DNA from: DATJCV01 sp963707665
GTDB lineage: Bacteria > Pseudomonadota > Gammaproteobacteria > Burkholderiales > Burkholderiaceae_D
Length of the DNA stretch: 64,000 nt
Assembly: GCA_963707665.1 (NCBI GenBank)
Contig: CAVPQU010000011.1
Span: 1-64,000 of the forward strand
Reading direction: 5' to 3'
Under the pieces are notes generated by a model. It was given only the letters and a program-made list of their open reading frames with translations, was not told where the DNA came from and ran no database searches. A program made the translations under genes and the position numbers. Positions 29,735-39,525 of this stretch are shown here, piece by piece; positions within the stretch are counted from its first letter, which is position 1; every line of letters begins with the position of its first letter.

Positions 29735-30886
29735 ATGCCACATTGGGTTCTCCCTGAAAGTATCGCCGACGTCTTGCCGTCTGAAGCGCGCAAGATCGAA
29801 GAGTTGCGACGCCTCATGCTGGACCGTTTTCGTGTCTACGGCTACGAGATGGTCATGCCGCCGATGCTGGAATATCTGGAATCCCTGCTGACCGGCGCCG
29901 GGCAAGATACGAATCTGCGCACATTCAAACTGGTTGATCAAATGTCCGGCCGAACCATGGGCGTACGTGCCGACATGACGACCCAAGTGGCGCGAATCGA
30001 CGCCCATTTGCTGAATCGCTCCTCCATCACCCGTCTGTGCTATGCCGGCTCGGTGTTGCGCACCTTGCCTAGCGGGCTGCATGCGACGCGCGAACCGTTC
30101 CAGATCGGTGCCGAAATTTATGGTCACGCGGGGCTGGAGGCGGATGCGGAAATCCAGGAGCTGGCGCTGTCTTGCTTGGCGCTGGCAGGAATCTCGCACC
30201 TGCGCCTCGACTTGTGCCATGTCGGCGTATTGCGCGCGCTGGTGGCCAATGATCCAAGGGCCAAGGAGTGCGAGGCGGATCTCTTCGCACTGTTGGGCAC
30301 CAAGGACCTGCCTGGCCTGCATGAAATTACCAGGAGTTTTGAGCCGGTGACGCGTGCGGCGTTATTAGCCTTACCGGGACTGTATGGGGATGCGGCGGTG
30401 CTGGCCGAGGCGCGGCGGGTACTGCCGCAAATAGCAGGCATCCAGAAGGCGCTGAACGAACTGCAGTCGCTGGTGGAGCTGGCGGCGAGCACCGATGTGA
30501 CCATCGATCTGGCCGACTTGCGTGGCTATCACTATCACAGCGGCGTCATGTTTGCGGTCTACGTACCTGGCTTGCCGAATGCAGTGGCGCGCGGCGGGCG
30601 TTACGATCATGTTGGCGAAGCTTTCGGGAGGGCACGTCCGGCGACCGGTTTTTCGATGGATTTGCGTGAACTGGCACGCTTGTTGCCAGTCGCGACGCGT
30701 AAATTTGCCATTTGCGCGCCCTGGAGCACGGATCCGGTGTTGCGCCGGAAAATTGCGGCATGGCGCGCGAATGGCGAGGTGGTGATTCAAAGCTTGCCCG
30801 GTCAACAGACCAGCCCCGATGAATTCGATTGCGATCGGGTGGTAGTGGCTGAAAATGGAAATTGGATTCTCAAGGATTTGGAATAA
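29735..30886 (+). CDS. hisZ: ATP phosphoribosyltransferase regulatory subunit HisZ
   Basis: A histidyl-tRNA-synthetase-like protein without charging activity that makes short-form HisG responsive to histidine. It starts MPHWVLPESIADVLPSEARK and shows HisRS-type motifs (LRTFKLVDQMSGRTMGVRAD, ARGGRYDHVGEAFGRARPAT), while the second histidine loop is degenerate. 383 residues. The frame opens 24 codons earlier at 29663, but the family start fits 29735. Adjacent to purA (3 bp gap), the usual order in betaproteobacteria. Confidence 0.94.
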   Translation: MPHWVLPESIADVLPSEARKIEELRRLMLDRFRVYGYEMVMPPMLEYLESLLTGAGQDTNLRTFKLVDQMSGRTMGVRADMTTQVARIDAHLLNRSSITRLCYAGSVLRTLPSGLHATREPFQIGAEIYGHAGLEADAEIQELALSCLALAGISHLRLDLCHVGVLRALVANDPRAKECEADLFALLGTKDLPGLHEITRSFEPVTRAALLALPGLYGDAAVLAEARRVLPQIAGIQKALNELQSLVELAASTDVTIDLADLRGYHYHSGVMFAVYVPGLPNAVARGGRYDHVGEAFGRARPATGFSMDLRELARLLPVATRKFAICAPWSTDPVLRRKIAAWRANGEVVIQSLPGQQTSPDEFDCDRVVVAENGNWILKDLE

Positions 30887-30889
30887 GTA

Positions 30890-32203
30890 ATGGTACAGAA
30901 AAGCGTTGCAAAAAATGTCGTTGTCATTGGCACCCAATGGGGCGACGAGGGCAAGGGAAAAATTGTTGATTGGCTCACCGACCATGCACAGGCGGTGGTA
31001 CGTTTTCAGGGTGGCCATAACGCTGGCCATACACTGGTAATCAACGGCCAGAAAACGGCATTGCAGCTGATTCCGTCGGGCATCATGCGCGCCGGCGTAG
31101 CCTGCTATATCGGCAATGGCGTGGTGCTGTCGGTGCCGGACCTGTTGCGTGAAATCGACAAGCTGGAAGCGATCGGGGTCGAAGTGACTTCGCGCCTGAA
31201 AGTGTCGGAAGCCTGCCCGATCATCCTGCCCTATCACGTCGCAGTCGACGTGGCGCGCGAAGTAGCGCGCGGCGATGCAAAAATCGGCACCACCGGCAAG
31301 GGCATCGGCCCGGCGTACGAGGACAAGGTGGCACGGCGTGCGATTCGCGTGGCGGATCTGCTGAACGAACAGCGTTTTGCCGAGAAACTACGCGAGAATC
31401 TCGACTACCATAATTTCGTGCTGAGCCATTTCCTGAAGGTGCAGCCGGTTGACTATCAAAAGACGCTGGACGATGCACTGGCCACCGCGCCGCGCATCAC
31501 GCCCATGCTGGCGGATATCCCTAGCGCGCTGTATGCGACGCATGCCGCCGGCGGCCATCTGCTGTTTGAGGGTGCACAGGGCAGCATGCTGGATGTCGAC
31601 CATGGCACGTATCCGTTTGTCACGTCCAGTAACTGTGTCGCCGGCAACGCCGCAGCCGGCGCCGGTGTCGGGCCGAACATGCTGCATTACGTGCTCGGCA
31701 TTACCAAAGCGTATACCACGCGTGTCGGTTCCGGCCCCTTTCCGTCCGAGCTATCGACCGCGGACGGCGTCGGCCAGCATTTGTCGGCGGTAGGTCACGA
31801 ATTCGGCACGGTCACGGGCCGGGCACGGCGTTGCGGCTGGTTTGACGCGGCGCTGTTGCGGCGTTCGGTGCAAATCAACGGTGTCACCGGCATTTGCCTG
31901 ACCAAACTCGATGTCCTGGACGGATTGGAAACGCTGCAGCTGTGCACCGGTTATATGCTGGACGGGCGCAAGATCGATATTTTTCCAATCGGTGCCGACG
32001 ACGCCGCGCGGTGCGTTCCGGTGTATGAAGAAATGCCGGGCTGGCAGCAATCGACGGTTGGCATGCAATCGCTGGCGGCGTTGCCGCCCAATGCCTTGGC
32101 CTACATCAAGCGGATCGAACAGCTGACCGGGGTGCCGATCGACATGGTATCGACCGGCCCGGATCGCGAAGAGACCATTGTCTTGCGCCATCCATTCAAA
32201 TAG
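30890..32203 (+). CDS. purA: Adenylosuccinate synthetase
   Basis: Joins IMP and aspartate with GTP to make adenylosuccinate, the first committed step to AMP. Marks: GTQWGDEGKGKIVDWLTD (GTP P-loop), FQGGHNAGHTLV, IGTTGKGIGPAYEDK, FEGAQGSMLDVDHGTYPFVT and TKLDVLDGLE. 437 residues, normal. It starts right after hisZ and is followed by a purine phosphoribosyltransferase. Confidence 0.98.
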   Translation: MVQKSVAKNVVVIGTQWGDEGKGKIVDWLTDHAQAVVRFQGGHNAGHTLVINGQKTALQLIPSGIMRAGVACYIGNGVVLSVPDLLREIDKLEAIGVEVTSRLKVSEACPIILPYHVAVDVAREVARGDAKIGTTGKGIGPAYEDKVARRAIRVADLLNEQRFAEKLRENLDYHNFVLSHFLKVQPVDYQKTLDDALATAPRITPMLADIPSALYATHAAGGHLLFEGAQGSMLDVDHGTYPFVTSSNCVAGNAAAGAGVGPNMLHYVLGITKAYTTRVGSGPFPSELSTADGVGQHLSAVGHEFGTVTGRARRCGWFDAALLRRSVQINGVTGICLTKLDVLDGLETLQLCTGYMLDGRKIDIFPIGADDAARCVPVYEEMPGWQQSTVGMQSLAALPPNALAYIKRIEQLTGVPIDMVSTGPDREETIVLRHPFK

Positions 32204-32212
32204 CAGGAAATC

Positions 32213-32758
32213 ATGAGCGAAAATATGGGCGAATCGACCGATAAAGATCTGTGGGTATCCTGGCATGAATACCACCGCGCCATTGAGCGCCTGGCGTTGC
32301 AGGTACACGAGTCAGGCTGGAAATTTGATCAGGTGTTATGCCTGGCACGAGGCGGCTTGCGGCCGGGCGATATCTTTTCCCGGATCTTCGATGTGCCGCT
32401 GGCGATTCTTTCGACCAGTTCCTATCGGCAGGAGGCCGGTACGGTGCGTGGAGATCTGGATATCGCCAAATACATTACGATGACCAAAGGCGTATTGTCC
32501 GGCAAGGTGCTGCTAGTGGATGACCTGGTGGATTCCGGGGTGACGCTGGAAAAGGTGCAGCATCATCTGGCGGCAAATTTTCCGGCCATTACCGAGATCA
32601 AGTCCGCCGTCATCTGGTGCAAGGGCTGTTCGTCGATCAAACCAGACTTCTATCTTGATTATCTGCCGACCAACCCCTGGATTCACCAACCGTTCGAAGA
32701 ATATGACGGCTTGCGGCCGCATCAGCTGGCAGCCTGGATGAAGAAAGGGGAGGCGTAA
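32213..32758 (+). CDS. Purine phosphoribosyltransferase (hypoxanthine/xanthine type)
   Basis: A 181-residue type I phosphoribosyltransferase with the PRPP-binding motif VLLVDDLVDSGVTLEK near residue 100 and an N-terminal LCLARGGLRPGDIFSRIFD. The C-terminal hood (PTNPWIHQPFEEYD) resembles xanthine/hypoxanthine-guanine enzymes. It salvages purine bases, which fits its place 9 bp after purA. Exact base preference is unknown. Confidence 0.88.
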   Translation: MSENMGESTDKDLWVSWHEYHRAIERLALQVHESGWKFDQVLCLARGGLRPGDIFSRIFDVPLAILSTSSYRQEAGTVRGDLDIAKYITMTKGVLSGKVLLVDDLVDSGVTLEKVQHHLAANFPAITEIKSAVIWCKGCSSIKPDFYLDYLPTNPWIHQPFEEYDGLRPHQLAAWMKKGEA

Positions 32759-32883
32759 TATCTCATCTTGCGCGGTGCGTGGCCCGCCCGTCGCCTTGTG
32801 CCGGGCACCGCACCTGCACCGCCAGGGACAGCCGGCGCCGAATCGCGCAAGAGAATTTGCTGCATATCGGGCAAGCCTGTAAA

Positions 32884-32919
32884 CGGAAAAACCCGTTGAC
32901 GAATCAACGGGTTTTTCCG
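32884..32919. terminator. Bidirectional intrinsic terminator
   Basis: A 16-bp perfect stem, CGGAAAAACCCGTTGA (32884-32899) with its complement at 32904-32919, loop CGAA. A- and T-runs lie within the arms, so it can stop both the purA side and the tRNA-Leu transcript on the minus strand. Confidence 0.88.
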
Positions 32920-32927
32920 GATTACCG

Positions 32928-33012
32928 TGGTGCCCACGGAGGGACTCGAACCCCCACACCTTGCGGCACATGGACCTGAACCATGCGCGTCTACCAATTC
33001 CGCCACGTGGGC
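32928..33012 (-). tRNA. tRNA-Leu (CAG)
   Basis: An 85-nt class II tRNA on the minus strand, starting GCCCACGTGGCGGAATTGG and ending with an encoded CCA. The anticodon loop TTCAGGT between CATGG and CCATG gives CAG. It has a variable arm and the T-loop GGTTCGAGTCC. A terminator follows directly. Confidence 0.95.
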
Positions 33013-33168
33013 CAACAAAGGAAGCGATTATAGCGGAAAAGCCTTGAAAGTCAAACTGAGTGCCGCTGTTTTTTCGCGCTTTTTGTGCGTTAGGCAAAAA
33101 ACCCGCTGCTCCGTTACACTGACTTCCGATTTATCACAACTGAATATCCAAACTGAAGAAATACGCTT

Positions 33169-35617
33169 TTGAGCCAATATCCCTACACTATTCCCAGCCG
33201 CGAGGACATTCTCGGTATTTTGCGCGGTGCGACTGCACCATACAACCTGAACTCATTGGCAGACACGCTCGGCGTCCAGCGCGAAGAACTGGACGGTCTG
33301 ACGCGCCGCCTGAATGCGATGGAGCGCGACGGCCAGATCACCTCGAATCGCGCCGGTTATTTCGAACTGAGCCATTTGCCGAATTTCATCGAAGGCAAGG
33401 TCAGTAGCCATCGCGATGGTTACGGCTTTCTGATCCCGGACGACGGTAGCGGCGATATTTTCTTGCCGGAAAAAGAAATGCAGAAGGTGCTGCACGGCGA
33501 CCGCGTGCAGGCACGGGTCGTCGGTACCGATCGCCGCGGCCGGCCGGAGGGCACGATCGTCGAGGTGGTGCAGCGCGCCAATACTCACGTCATCGGCCGC
33601 TTGCTGAATGAAAACGGGGTGTGGGTAGTGGCGCCGGAAGACAAGCGGATCGGCCAGGATATCCTGCTGGCGGGTTCGCCCGGGAAAGCCAAGACCGGGC
33701 AGGTGGTGAGCGTCGAGCTGACCGAGCAGCCGTCGCGCTATGCACAGCCGGTCGGCAAGATCGTCGAGGTACTCGGTGATATTGATGATCCCGGTATGGA
33801 AATCGAAATTGCAGTACGCAAATATGGCGTTCCGCATGAATTTTCCGCTGCGGCACTGAAGCAGGCGAGCAAGCTGCCGGATCACGTGCAGCCGAGTGAG
33901 TTGGGCGAGCGGGTCGATTTGCGCGATATCCCGCTGGTGACAATCGACGGCGAAGATGCCCGCGATTTCGATGACGCGGTGTACTGCGAGCCGATCAAGA
34001 GCGGCCGCAACAGTGGCTATCGCCTGATCGTCGCGATCGCCGACGTCAGTCACTATGTCAAGCCGAAGGATGCGCTGGATGCCGATGCGCTGGAGCGCAG
34101 CACCTCGGTCTATTTCCCGCGCCGGGTGATTCCGATGCTGCCGGAAAAACTGTCGAACGGCCTGTGCTCGCTGAACCCCGACGTCGATCGCCTGACACTG
34201 GTGTGCGATGCGGTGATCTCCAGCAAGGGCGAGATCAAGGCTTACCAGTTCTATCCAGCGGTAATCCATTCGGCGGCGCGCCTGACCTATACGGAAGTTG
34301 CCGCCATCATCGGCAATACCTGCCGGCCCGGAAGCGGCACGGCGGCCGGCGCTGGTGCCGCATTTGCTGCATCTGCACGAGGCATATCAGGCGCTGCTGC
34401 TGGCACGGCGGCAGCGCGGCGCGATTGATTTCGAAACGACCGAAACCTATATCGTCTGCAATGCCGCCGGCAAGATCGAACAGATCTTGCCGCGTACCCG
34501 TAACGACGCACACAAGGTGATCGAGGAATGCATGCTGGCGGCCAACGTCTGCGCCGCCGACCTGCTGCAGCGCCACCACCATCCGGCGCTGTATCGCGTG
34601 CATGCGGTGCCGACCAAGGAAAAGCTCGAGCAGTTGCGCACCTTCCTGAAGCAGGTCGGGCTGCATCTGGCGGGCGGCGACACGCCTGCCGCCTCCGACT
34701 ATGCCGTGCTGCTGCCAAAAATCATGGGACGCCCGGATGCGCTGCTGCTGCAAACCATGCTGCTGCGGTCGATGCAGCAAGCGGTGTACAGCCCGGAAAA
34801 TATCGGCCATTTCGGCCTTTCGTACGAAGCCTACGCGCATTTCACCAGCCCGATCCGGCGCTATCCTGACTTGTTGACGCACCGCGCCATCAAGGCGATT
34901 TTGCAAGGCAAGCGCTATGATCCGAAGGGGCTCGATGTCGCTAGCCTGAATACGACGTTGTCACCGGCGGCGCGCAAGCAGCAGGTGAAGGACAAGGCGG
35001 AAGGCAAGAAACAGCGCGAGGGCGATCTCTCGGTATGGGAGTCACTCGGCATCCATTGTTCGGCCAACGAACGGCGCGCCGACGAGGCCTCGCGCGATGT
35101 CGAAGCCTGGCTGAAGTGCTATTTCATACGCGACCGGCTCGGCGAGGAATTTACCGGCACCATTTCCGGCGTAACCAGTTTCGGCATTTTCGTCCAGCTC
35201 GATACGCTGTTCATCGAAGGCCTAGTGCATGTGACCGAACTGGGGGCGGATTATTTTCAATACGACGAGGCGCGCCACGAATTGCGCGGCGAACGCACCG
35301 GCATGCGCTATCAGCTGACTGATCGCGTCAAGGTGCAGGTGAGCCGGGTCGATCTGGACGCACGTCGGATCGATTTGCGTCTGATGCATGAACCGGCGGT
35401 CAAGACGGTTCCGAAAAGCGCAACCCCGCGTCGTACCGAAGTCGAACCGGCGCATCGTACTCAGCCAAAATCGGCGCCGCCCGCAAAAGAAAGCAAGCTC
35501 CCCAAGATCGCGCCCGCGGCCAAAAAGGCGAAAACGCCGGCCCGCTCCGGCGCCACCGGTTCCAGCCGGGCAGCGCTGCTGAAGCCGCATCCCAACCCCG
35601 CCAAAAAGAAGCACTAA
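33169..35617 (+). CDS. rnr: Ribonuclease R, one frameshift
   Basis: A 3'-5' exoribonuclease that degrades structured RNA. Order: N-terminal HTH (REDILGILRGATAPYNLNSL), cold-shock domains (GYGFLIPDDGSGDIFLPEKE), RNB catalytic domain (VTIDGEDARDFDDAVYC with catalytic Asp residues; YFPRRVIPMLPEKLSNGLCS; HFTSPIRRYPDLLTHRAIKA), S1 domain (FTGTISGVTSFGIFVQLD) and a Lys/Pro/Ala-rich tail. An extra t near 34321 breaks the frame within RNB. The start is TTG at 33169, with no ATG close by. About 815 residues. rlmB follows by 3 bp. Confidence 0.95.
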
Positions 35618-35620
35618 GCA

Positions 35621-36361
35621 ATGAAAAGCAAAATGATTTTCGGCTTCCATGCCGTGACCGCGCGTTTGCGCCACGAGGCGTCGTCGGTCGAGGAAATATA
35701 CGTTGATGCCGGGCGCCATGATCGCCGCATGCAGGAATTGCTGCGCGCCGCCCAGGCTGCCAACGTCCGTATCATTCAAGCGGACGATCAGCGTCTGGAC
35801 AACATCGTCGGCACGCGCCGCCACCAGGGCGTGGTGGCGAAAGCCGGGGAATTGTCGCTGGCGCGCAATCTGGATGAATTGCTGGATGCGATCGATGGGC
35901 CGCCGCTGTTGCTGGTGCTGGACGGCATCACCGATCCGCACAATCTGGGCGCCTGCCTGCGCGTGGCCGACGGTGCCGGCGCGCACGCGGTCATTGCCCC
36001 CAAGGATCGCGCGGTCGGCCTGAATGCGACGGCAGCGAAGGTTGCCAGCGGCGCCGCCGAGACCGTGCCGTATATCACGGTGACCAACCTGGCGCGCACC
36101 TTGCGTGAGCTGAAGGAGCGCGATATCTGGCTGATCGGCACCGACGACAGCGCCGAAAAAAGCTTGTACGAGGCCGATTTTTCGGGCCCGGCGGCGCTGG
36201 TGATGGGTTCTGAAGGCGAAGGCATGCGCCGTCTGACGCGCGAGACGTGCGACATGCTGGTAAGCGTGCCGATGTTCGGCTCGGTGGCAAGCCTGAACGT
36301 ATCGGTGGCATCGGGCGTCTGCCTGTACGAAGCGCGGCGTCAGCGCCTGGCGCGCACCTGA
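35621..36361 (+). CDS. rlmB: 23S rRNA (guanosine-2251-2'-O)-methyltransferase
   Basis: SpoU/TrmH-class enzyme that methylates the 2'-O of G2251 in the ribosomal P-loop. It starts MKSKMIFGFHAVTARLRHEA. Motif 1 is LLVLDGITDPHNLGACLRVA, then VIAPKDRAVGLNATAAKVAS, with motif 2/3 ALVMGSEGEGMRRLTRETCD and SLNVSVASGVCLYEARRQR. 246 residues. It is placed behind rnr, as in most proteobacteria. Confidence 0.97.
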   Translation: MKSKMIFGFHAVTARLRHEASSVEEIYVDAGRHDRRMQELLRAAQAANVRIIQADDQRLDNIVGTRRHQGVVAKAGELSLARNLDELLDAIDGPPLLLVLDGITDPHNLGACLRVADGAGAHAVIAPKDRAVGLNATAAKVASGAAETVPYITVTNLARTLRELKERDIWLIGTDDSAEKSLYEADFSGPAALVMGSEGEGMRRLTRETCDMLVSVPMFGSVASLNVSVASGVCLYEARRQRLART

Positions 36362-36404
36362 TCGTTCATGCATGCATGGCAAGCGGGCTGCTGCCGGCAG
36401 CTTT

Positions 36405-36410
36405 TATAAT
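36405..36410 (+). promoter_or_regulatory. Possible -10 box upstream of cysE
   Basis: TATAAT at 36405-36410 follows the short palindrome GCTGCCGGCAGC in the rlmB-cysE gap. No good -35 box is visible, so this is a weak proposal. Confidence 0.3.
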
Positions 36411-36519
36411 GCCGCGGTAATCATCCGTTGCGTCTGCCCGCGCGCGGCTACGTAGCGCGTCACCTACAACGGCGCATCATCACACCCATTGCGCCTCCCG
36501 AAGGAGGCACCGAATTCCT

Positions 36520-37269
36520 ATGCTGACCCGAATCCGCGAAGACATCGACAACATCATGGCGCACGACCCGGCCGCCCGCACGGTATGGGAGGTCGCGACC
36601 TGCTACCCCGGTTTGCATGCGATCGTCATGCATCGCTGGGCCCGCTGGTGCTGGCTGCGCGACTGGAAATGGCTGGGGCGCTTCATTTCGCATGTGGCGC
36701 GCGGCCTGACCGGGGTCGAAATTCACCCCGGCGCGACGATCGGCCGGCGCGTGTTCATTGATCACGGTTTCGGCGTGGTGATCGGCGAAACCGCCGAGAT
36801 CGGTGACGATTGCACCATCTATCAGGGCGTGACGCTCGGTGGGACGTCCTTGCACAAGGGCGCCAAGCGCCATCCGACTCTGGCCAACAACGTCATCATC
36901 GGCGCCGGTGCCAAGGTGCTAGGTGCATTTACCGTCGGCGAGGCAGCCAAGATCGGCTCGAATGCGGTGGTGGTCAAGGAAGTGCCGCCCGGTGCCACGG
37001 CGGTCGGCAACCCGGCGCGCATCATCCAGAAGGAGAACATGAATGTGCGCGAAGAAGCCGCCGCACGCATGTTTGCCGCCTACGGCGTGACGCCAAATGG
37101 CGACGATCCGCTCTCAAAGGCGTTGCACGGCTTGATCGACAATGCCGCCATTCAGGAAGAACAGTTGATGAAGATCGTCGCCGCGCTCAAGGCGGCTGGC
37201 ATCACTTGCGAAACCTTGCCGGAAATCGATAAATTCAATCCGGCCGAATTGAGCCGCCTGGTCGAGTGA
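36520..37269 (+). CDS. cysE: Serine O-acetyltransferase
   Basis: Acetylates serine with acetyl-CoA, first step of cysteine synthesis. Left-handed beta-helix hexapeptide repeats are seen in GVEIHPGATIGRRVFIDHG and IGETAEIGDDCTIYQGVTLG, with the active-site His-Asp region (DHGFGVVIGE). 249 residues, of the shorter form with the C-terminal extension seen in many betaproteobacteria. ATG at 36520 has GAAGGAGG upstream. Confidence 0.95.
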   Translation: MLTRIREDIDNIMAHDPAARTVWEVATCYPGLHAIVMHRWARWCWLRDWKWLGRFISHVARGLTGVEIHPGATIGRRVFIDHGFGVVIGETAEIGDDCTIYQGVTLGGTSLHKGAKRHPTLANNVIIGAGAKVLGAFTVGEAAKIGSNAVVVKEVPPGATAVGNPARIIQKENMNVREEAAARMFAAYGVTPNGDDPLSKALHGLIDNAAIQEEQLMKIVAALKAAGITCETLPEIDKFNPAELSRLVE

Positions 37270-37276
37270 GCCGCAC

Positions 37277-37970
37277 ATGACCAATGACCAGGCCGTATCC
37301 GCGCCAGCGGAGGAATTCGTGCTCGATCCGCTCGAAATACGGGTGCTGGCCGTGCTGGCCGAAAAGGAAGCGCTGACGCCGGACAATTATCCGTTATCGC
37401 TCAATACCGCTGACCAATGGCTGCAACCAGCTCTCCAGCCGCGATCCGGTGATGTCGGTGGACGAGCCGGCGGTACAGCAGGCGCTGTTGCGCCTGATCG
37501 AGCAAAGACTGGTGAATGAAGTGCAGCAGGCCGGCGCCCGGGTCACCAAGTACGAACACCGCTTGCGCATCAAATGGACGCTGCCGCAGGACAAGCTGGC
37601 GATCCTGGTAACGCTGATGCTGCGCGGTGTGCAGACCGCGGGTGAAGTACGCACCCGCAGCGGCCGTCTGCATGAATTTGCCAGCGTCGCCGAGGTGGAA
37701 GCGGGCCTGCAATTCCTGATTGACAAATACCCGCCCCTGGTCGCCCGGCTGGAGCGCACGCCGGGCGCGAAGGAAGGCCGTTATGCGCATCTGCTGGCGG
37801 GAGCGGGCACACTGGCGCTGCAGCAAGCGGCGGCGGCATCGTCCACGCGTTCGCCATTGGCCGGGCGGGATGATCGTGTGACGCAGCTGGAGCAGGAAGT
37901 GGCAAGCTTGCGGCGCGAGCTGCAAGAGCTGGCGCAGCAGTTCGAGCAGTTCAAAAAACAGTTCGACTGA
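37277..37970 (+). CDS. YceH family protein (DUF480), one frameshift
   Basis: The two winged-helix modules of DUF480 can be read as LDPLEIRVLAVLAEKEALTP, then after the break SSRDPVMSVDEPAVQQALLR, MLRGVQTAGEVRTRSGRLHE and a C-terminal coiled coil (LEQEVASLRRELQELAQQFE). An extra g near 37409 breaks the frame; without it the text is SLNTLTNGCNQLSSRDPVM. About 230 residues. Function unknown; the family is linked to virulence and membrane stress in enterics. It is 7 bp from cysE. Confidence 0.87.
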
Positions 37971-38012
37971 TGCGGCCCGGCGGCGCTTGCGCTGGCAGTT
38001 GTTCCGCTTCAT

Positions 38013-38072
38013 ATACTCCTGCTAGCATGGCCTATTTTCGGGTATATATCCGTCGTTTTTGATGCATACTCC
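38013..38072 (+). repeat. Paired ATACTCC element, copy D
   Basis: ATACTCC at 38013-38019 and 38066-38072, 53 bp apart, with TATTTTCGGGTATATATCCG between. It sits between the ends of two convergent genes (yceH and lpxH), so it cannot be a promoter for either. Confidence 0.7.
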
Positions 38073-38128
38073 GGCAATATCCGATTCCAAGGCAATGCTG
38101 CAGCGGCCGCTGCCAAAGTTTTTCCTGA

Positions 38129-38959
38129 TCAGTCCAGCACATCACCCGTAATTTCGAAACGGTGCAATGCGCCGTGCGCATCCAGCCCGATCCAGCCGCC
38201 ACGCGCTGGCGTCGTGTCGCCGTCCCAATCCGGCAAGACGTAACGCCGCCGCACGCCGGTATCACTGGCATATTCGTGCAGGGCCGGACGATGCGTGTGG
38301 CCGTGAATCATCACGCGGGTGCCGCTGGCGGCGAACAACTGCGTAATCGCGCCCGCATTCACATCCATGATGTCGGCCGCCTTCAGGCGTTGTGCTGCGC
38401 GGCTGCTGCCGCGCATGCCGGCAACGATGGTTTTGCGCTGCGCCAGCGGCAGCGCCAGAAACGCCTGCTGCCAGTCCAGCTGTCGCACCTCGGCGCGGAA
38501 TTTCATGTAGCCGATATCGTCCGTGCACTGGGCGTCGCCATGGGTGAGAATGATCCGGCATGGGCCAGGCGCGTCCACCAAGTCGGAAAATTCGGCAACG
38601 TACGGATCGGGCAGCAGCGTCAGGCCAGCCGCCGCTGCGAATTCGGGGCCGACCAGGAAATCACGGTTGCCGGCCATCCAGAATACGGCGACCCCGGCAT
38701 TCGCCACGTCACGAATGGCGTCGACGATCGCCCGGTTGAACGGCGTCGCGATGTCATCGTCGCCGACCCAGGATTCAAACAGGTCGCCCAGCAGGTATAG
38801 CCGCCGCGCTTGCCGTGCGTGCTGCTTGAGAAAATCGAAAAAGGCTTGGGTAGTGCGTGGCAGCGAGGGCTGCAAGTGCAGATCGGAAACAAAAAGCGCA
38901 ACCATTTCCGGTTGCGCCGAGTCGTTTGTCGCGGCTGACCGCAGGCTCAGGTTCGACAT
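38129..38959 (-). CDS. lpxH: UDP-2,3-diacylglucosamine diphosphatase
   Basis: Calcineurin-like phosphoesterase that makes lipid X in lipid A synthesis. Metal-binding motifs in order: FVSDLHL (residue 24 on), YLLGDLFESWVGDDD, WMAGNRDFLVG, ILTHGDAQCTDDIGYMKFR and MIHGHTHRPALHEY. 276 residues, with about 18 extra N-terminal residues compared with the E. coli protein; a later Met (MVALFVSDLHL) is an alternative start. Followed by the cyclophilin genes on the same strand upstream. Confidence 0.95.
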   Translation of the reverse strand: MSNLSLRSAATNDSAQPEMVALFVSDLHLQPSLPRTTQAFFDFLKQHARQARRLYLLGDLFESWVGDDDIATPFNRAIVDAIRDVANAGVAVFWMAGNRDFLVGPEFAAAAGLTLLPDPYVAEFSDLVDAPGPCRIILTHGDAQCTDDIGYMKFRAEVRQLDWQQAFLALPLAQRKTIVAGMRGSSRAAQRLKAADIMDVNAGAITQLFAASGTRVMIHGHTHRPALHEYASDTGVRRRYVLPDWDGDTTPARGGWIGLDAHGALHRFEITGDVLD

Positions 38960-38996
38960 CCTGCGGGCCGTAATAGGTGATGGCAGGCGTGGCGAT

Positions 38997-39485
38997 TCAG
39001 ACCACTTCCGCTTTTTCGATGATCACATCGTCGACCGGGACGTCGGCATGCATGCCGGTGCGCGTGGTCTTGACCGCCTTGATCCGGTCGACCACCTCGG
39101 TGCCTTCGACCACTTTGCCGAACACGCAGTAGCCCCAGCCGTCCTGCCCCGGGTGATCGAGAAAACTATTGTTCTTGATGTTGATGAAGAATTGCGCTGA
39201 CGCCGAATGTGGATCCGAAGTGCGCGCCATGGCCAGGCTGTAGGGCTCGTTCTTGAGGCCGTTGGCAGCTTCGTTTTCCACCGGGGCAGTGGTCGGCTTC
39301 TGCTTCATGCCTGGTTCGAAACCGCCACCCTGGATCATGAAGCCATCGATCACGCGATGGAAGATGGTGCCGTTGTAGTGGCCGGAGTTGACGTAGTCAA
39401 GGAAGTTGGCGACGGTTTTCGGGGCCTTGTCGGCGTCCAGTTCGATCTTGATGTTGCCGTGGTTGGTAGTAAGTAGAACAGCCAT
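38997..39485 (-). CDS. ppiB: Cytoplasmic peptidyl-prolyl isomerase (cyclophilin B type)
   Basis: A 162-residue cyclophilin without signal peptide: MAVLLTTNHGNIKIELDADK, FHRVIDGFMIQGGGFEPGM and SASAQFFINIKNNSFLDHPG (catalytic Arg and Phe-x-x-x-x-Gln region). It speeds cis-trans isomerisation of proline bonds. Start at 39485 with AGGAAA upstream is chosen over a longer frame. It lies 40 bp after ppiA, and the two proteins are alike, suggesting an old duplication. Confidence 0.94.
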   Translation of the reverse strand: MAVLLTTNHGNIKIELDADKAPKTVANFLDYVNSGHYNGTIFHRVIDGFMIQGGGFEPGMKQKPTTAPVENEAANGLKNEPYSLAMARTSDPHSASAQFFINIKNNSFLDHPGQDGWGYCVFGKVVEGTEVVDRIKAVKTTRTGMHADVPVDDVIIEKAEVV

Positions 39486-39525
39486 GGGATTTCCTGGTGA
39501 ATGAGAATGGGGAGGATAAAGGACC

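Noticed and set aside
34321..34321. Programmed frameshifting in rnr and the other broken genes
   Set aside because: The sites are not slippery heptamers, no pseudoknot is apparent, and the same +1 pattern hits unrelated genes.
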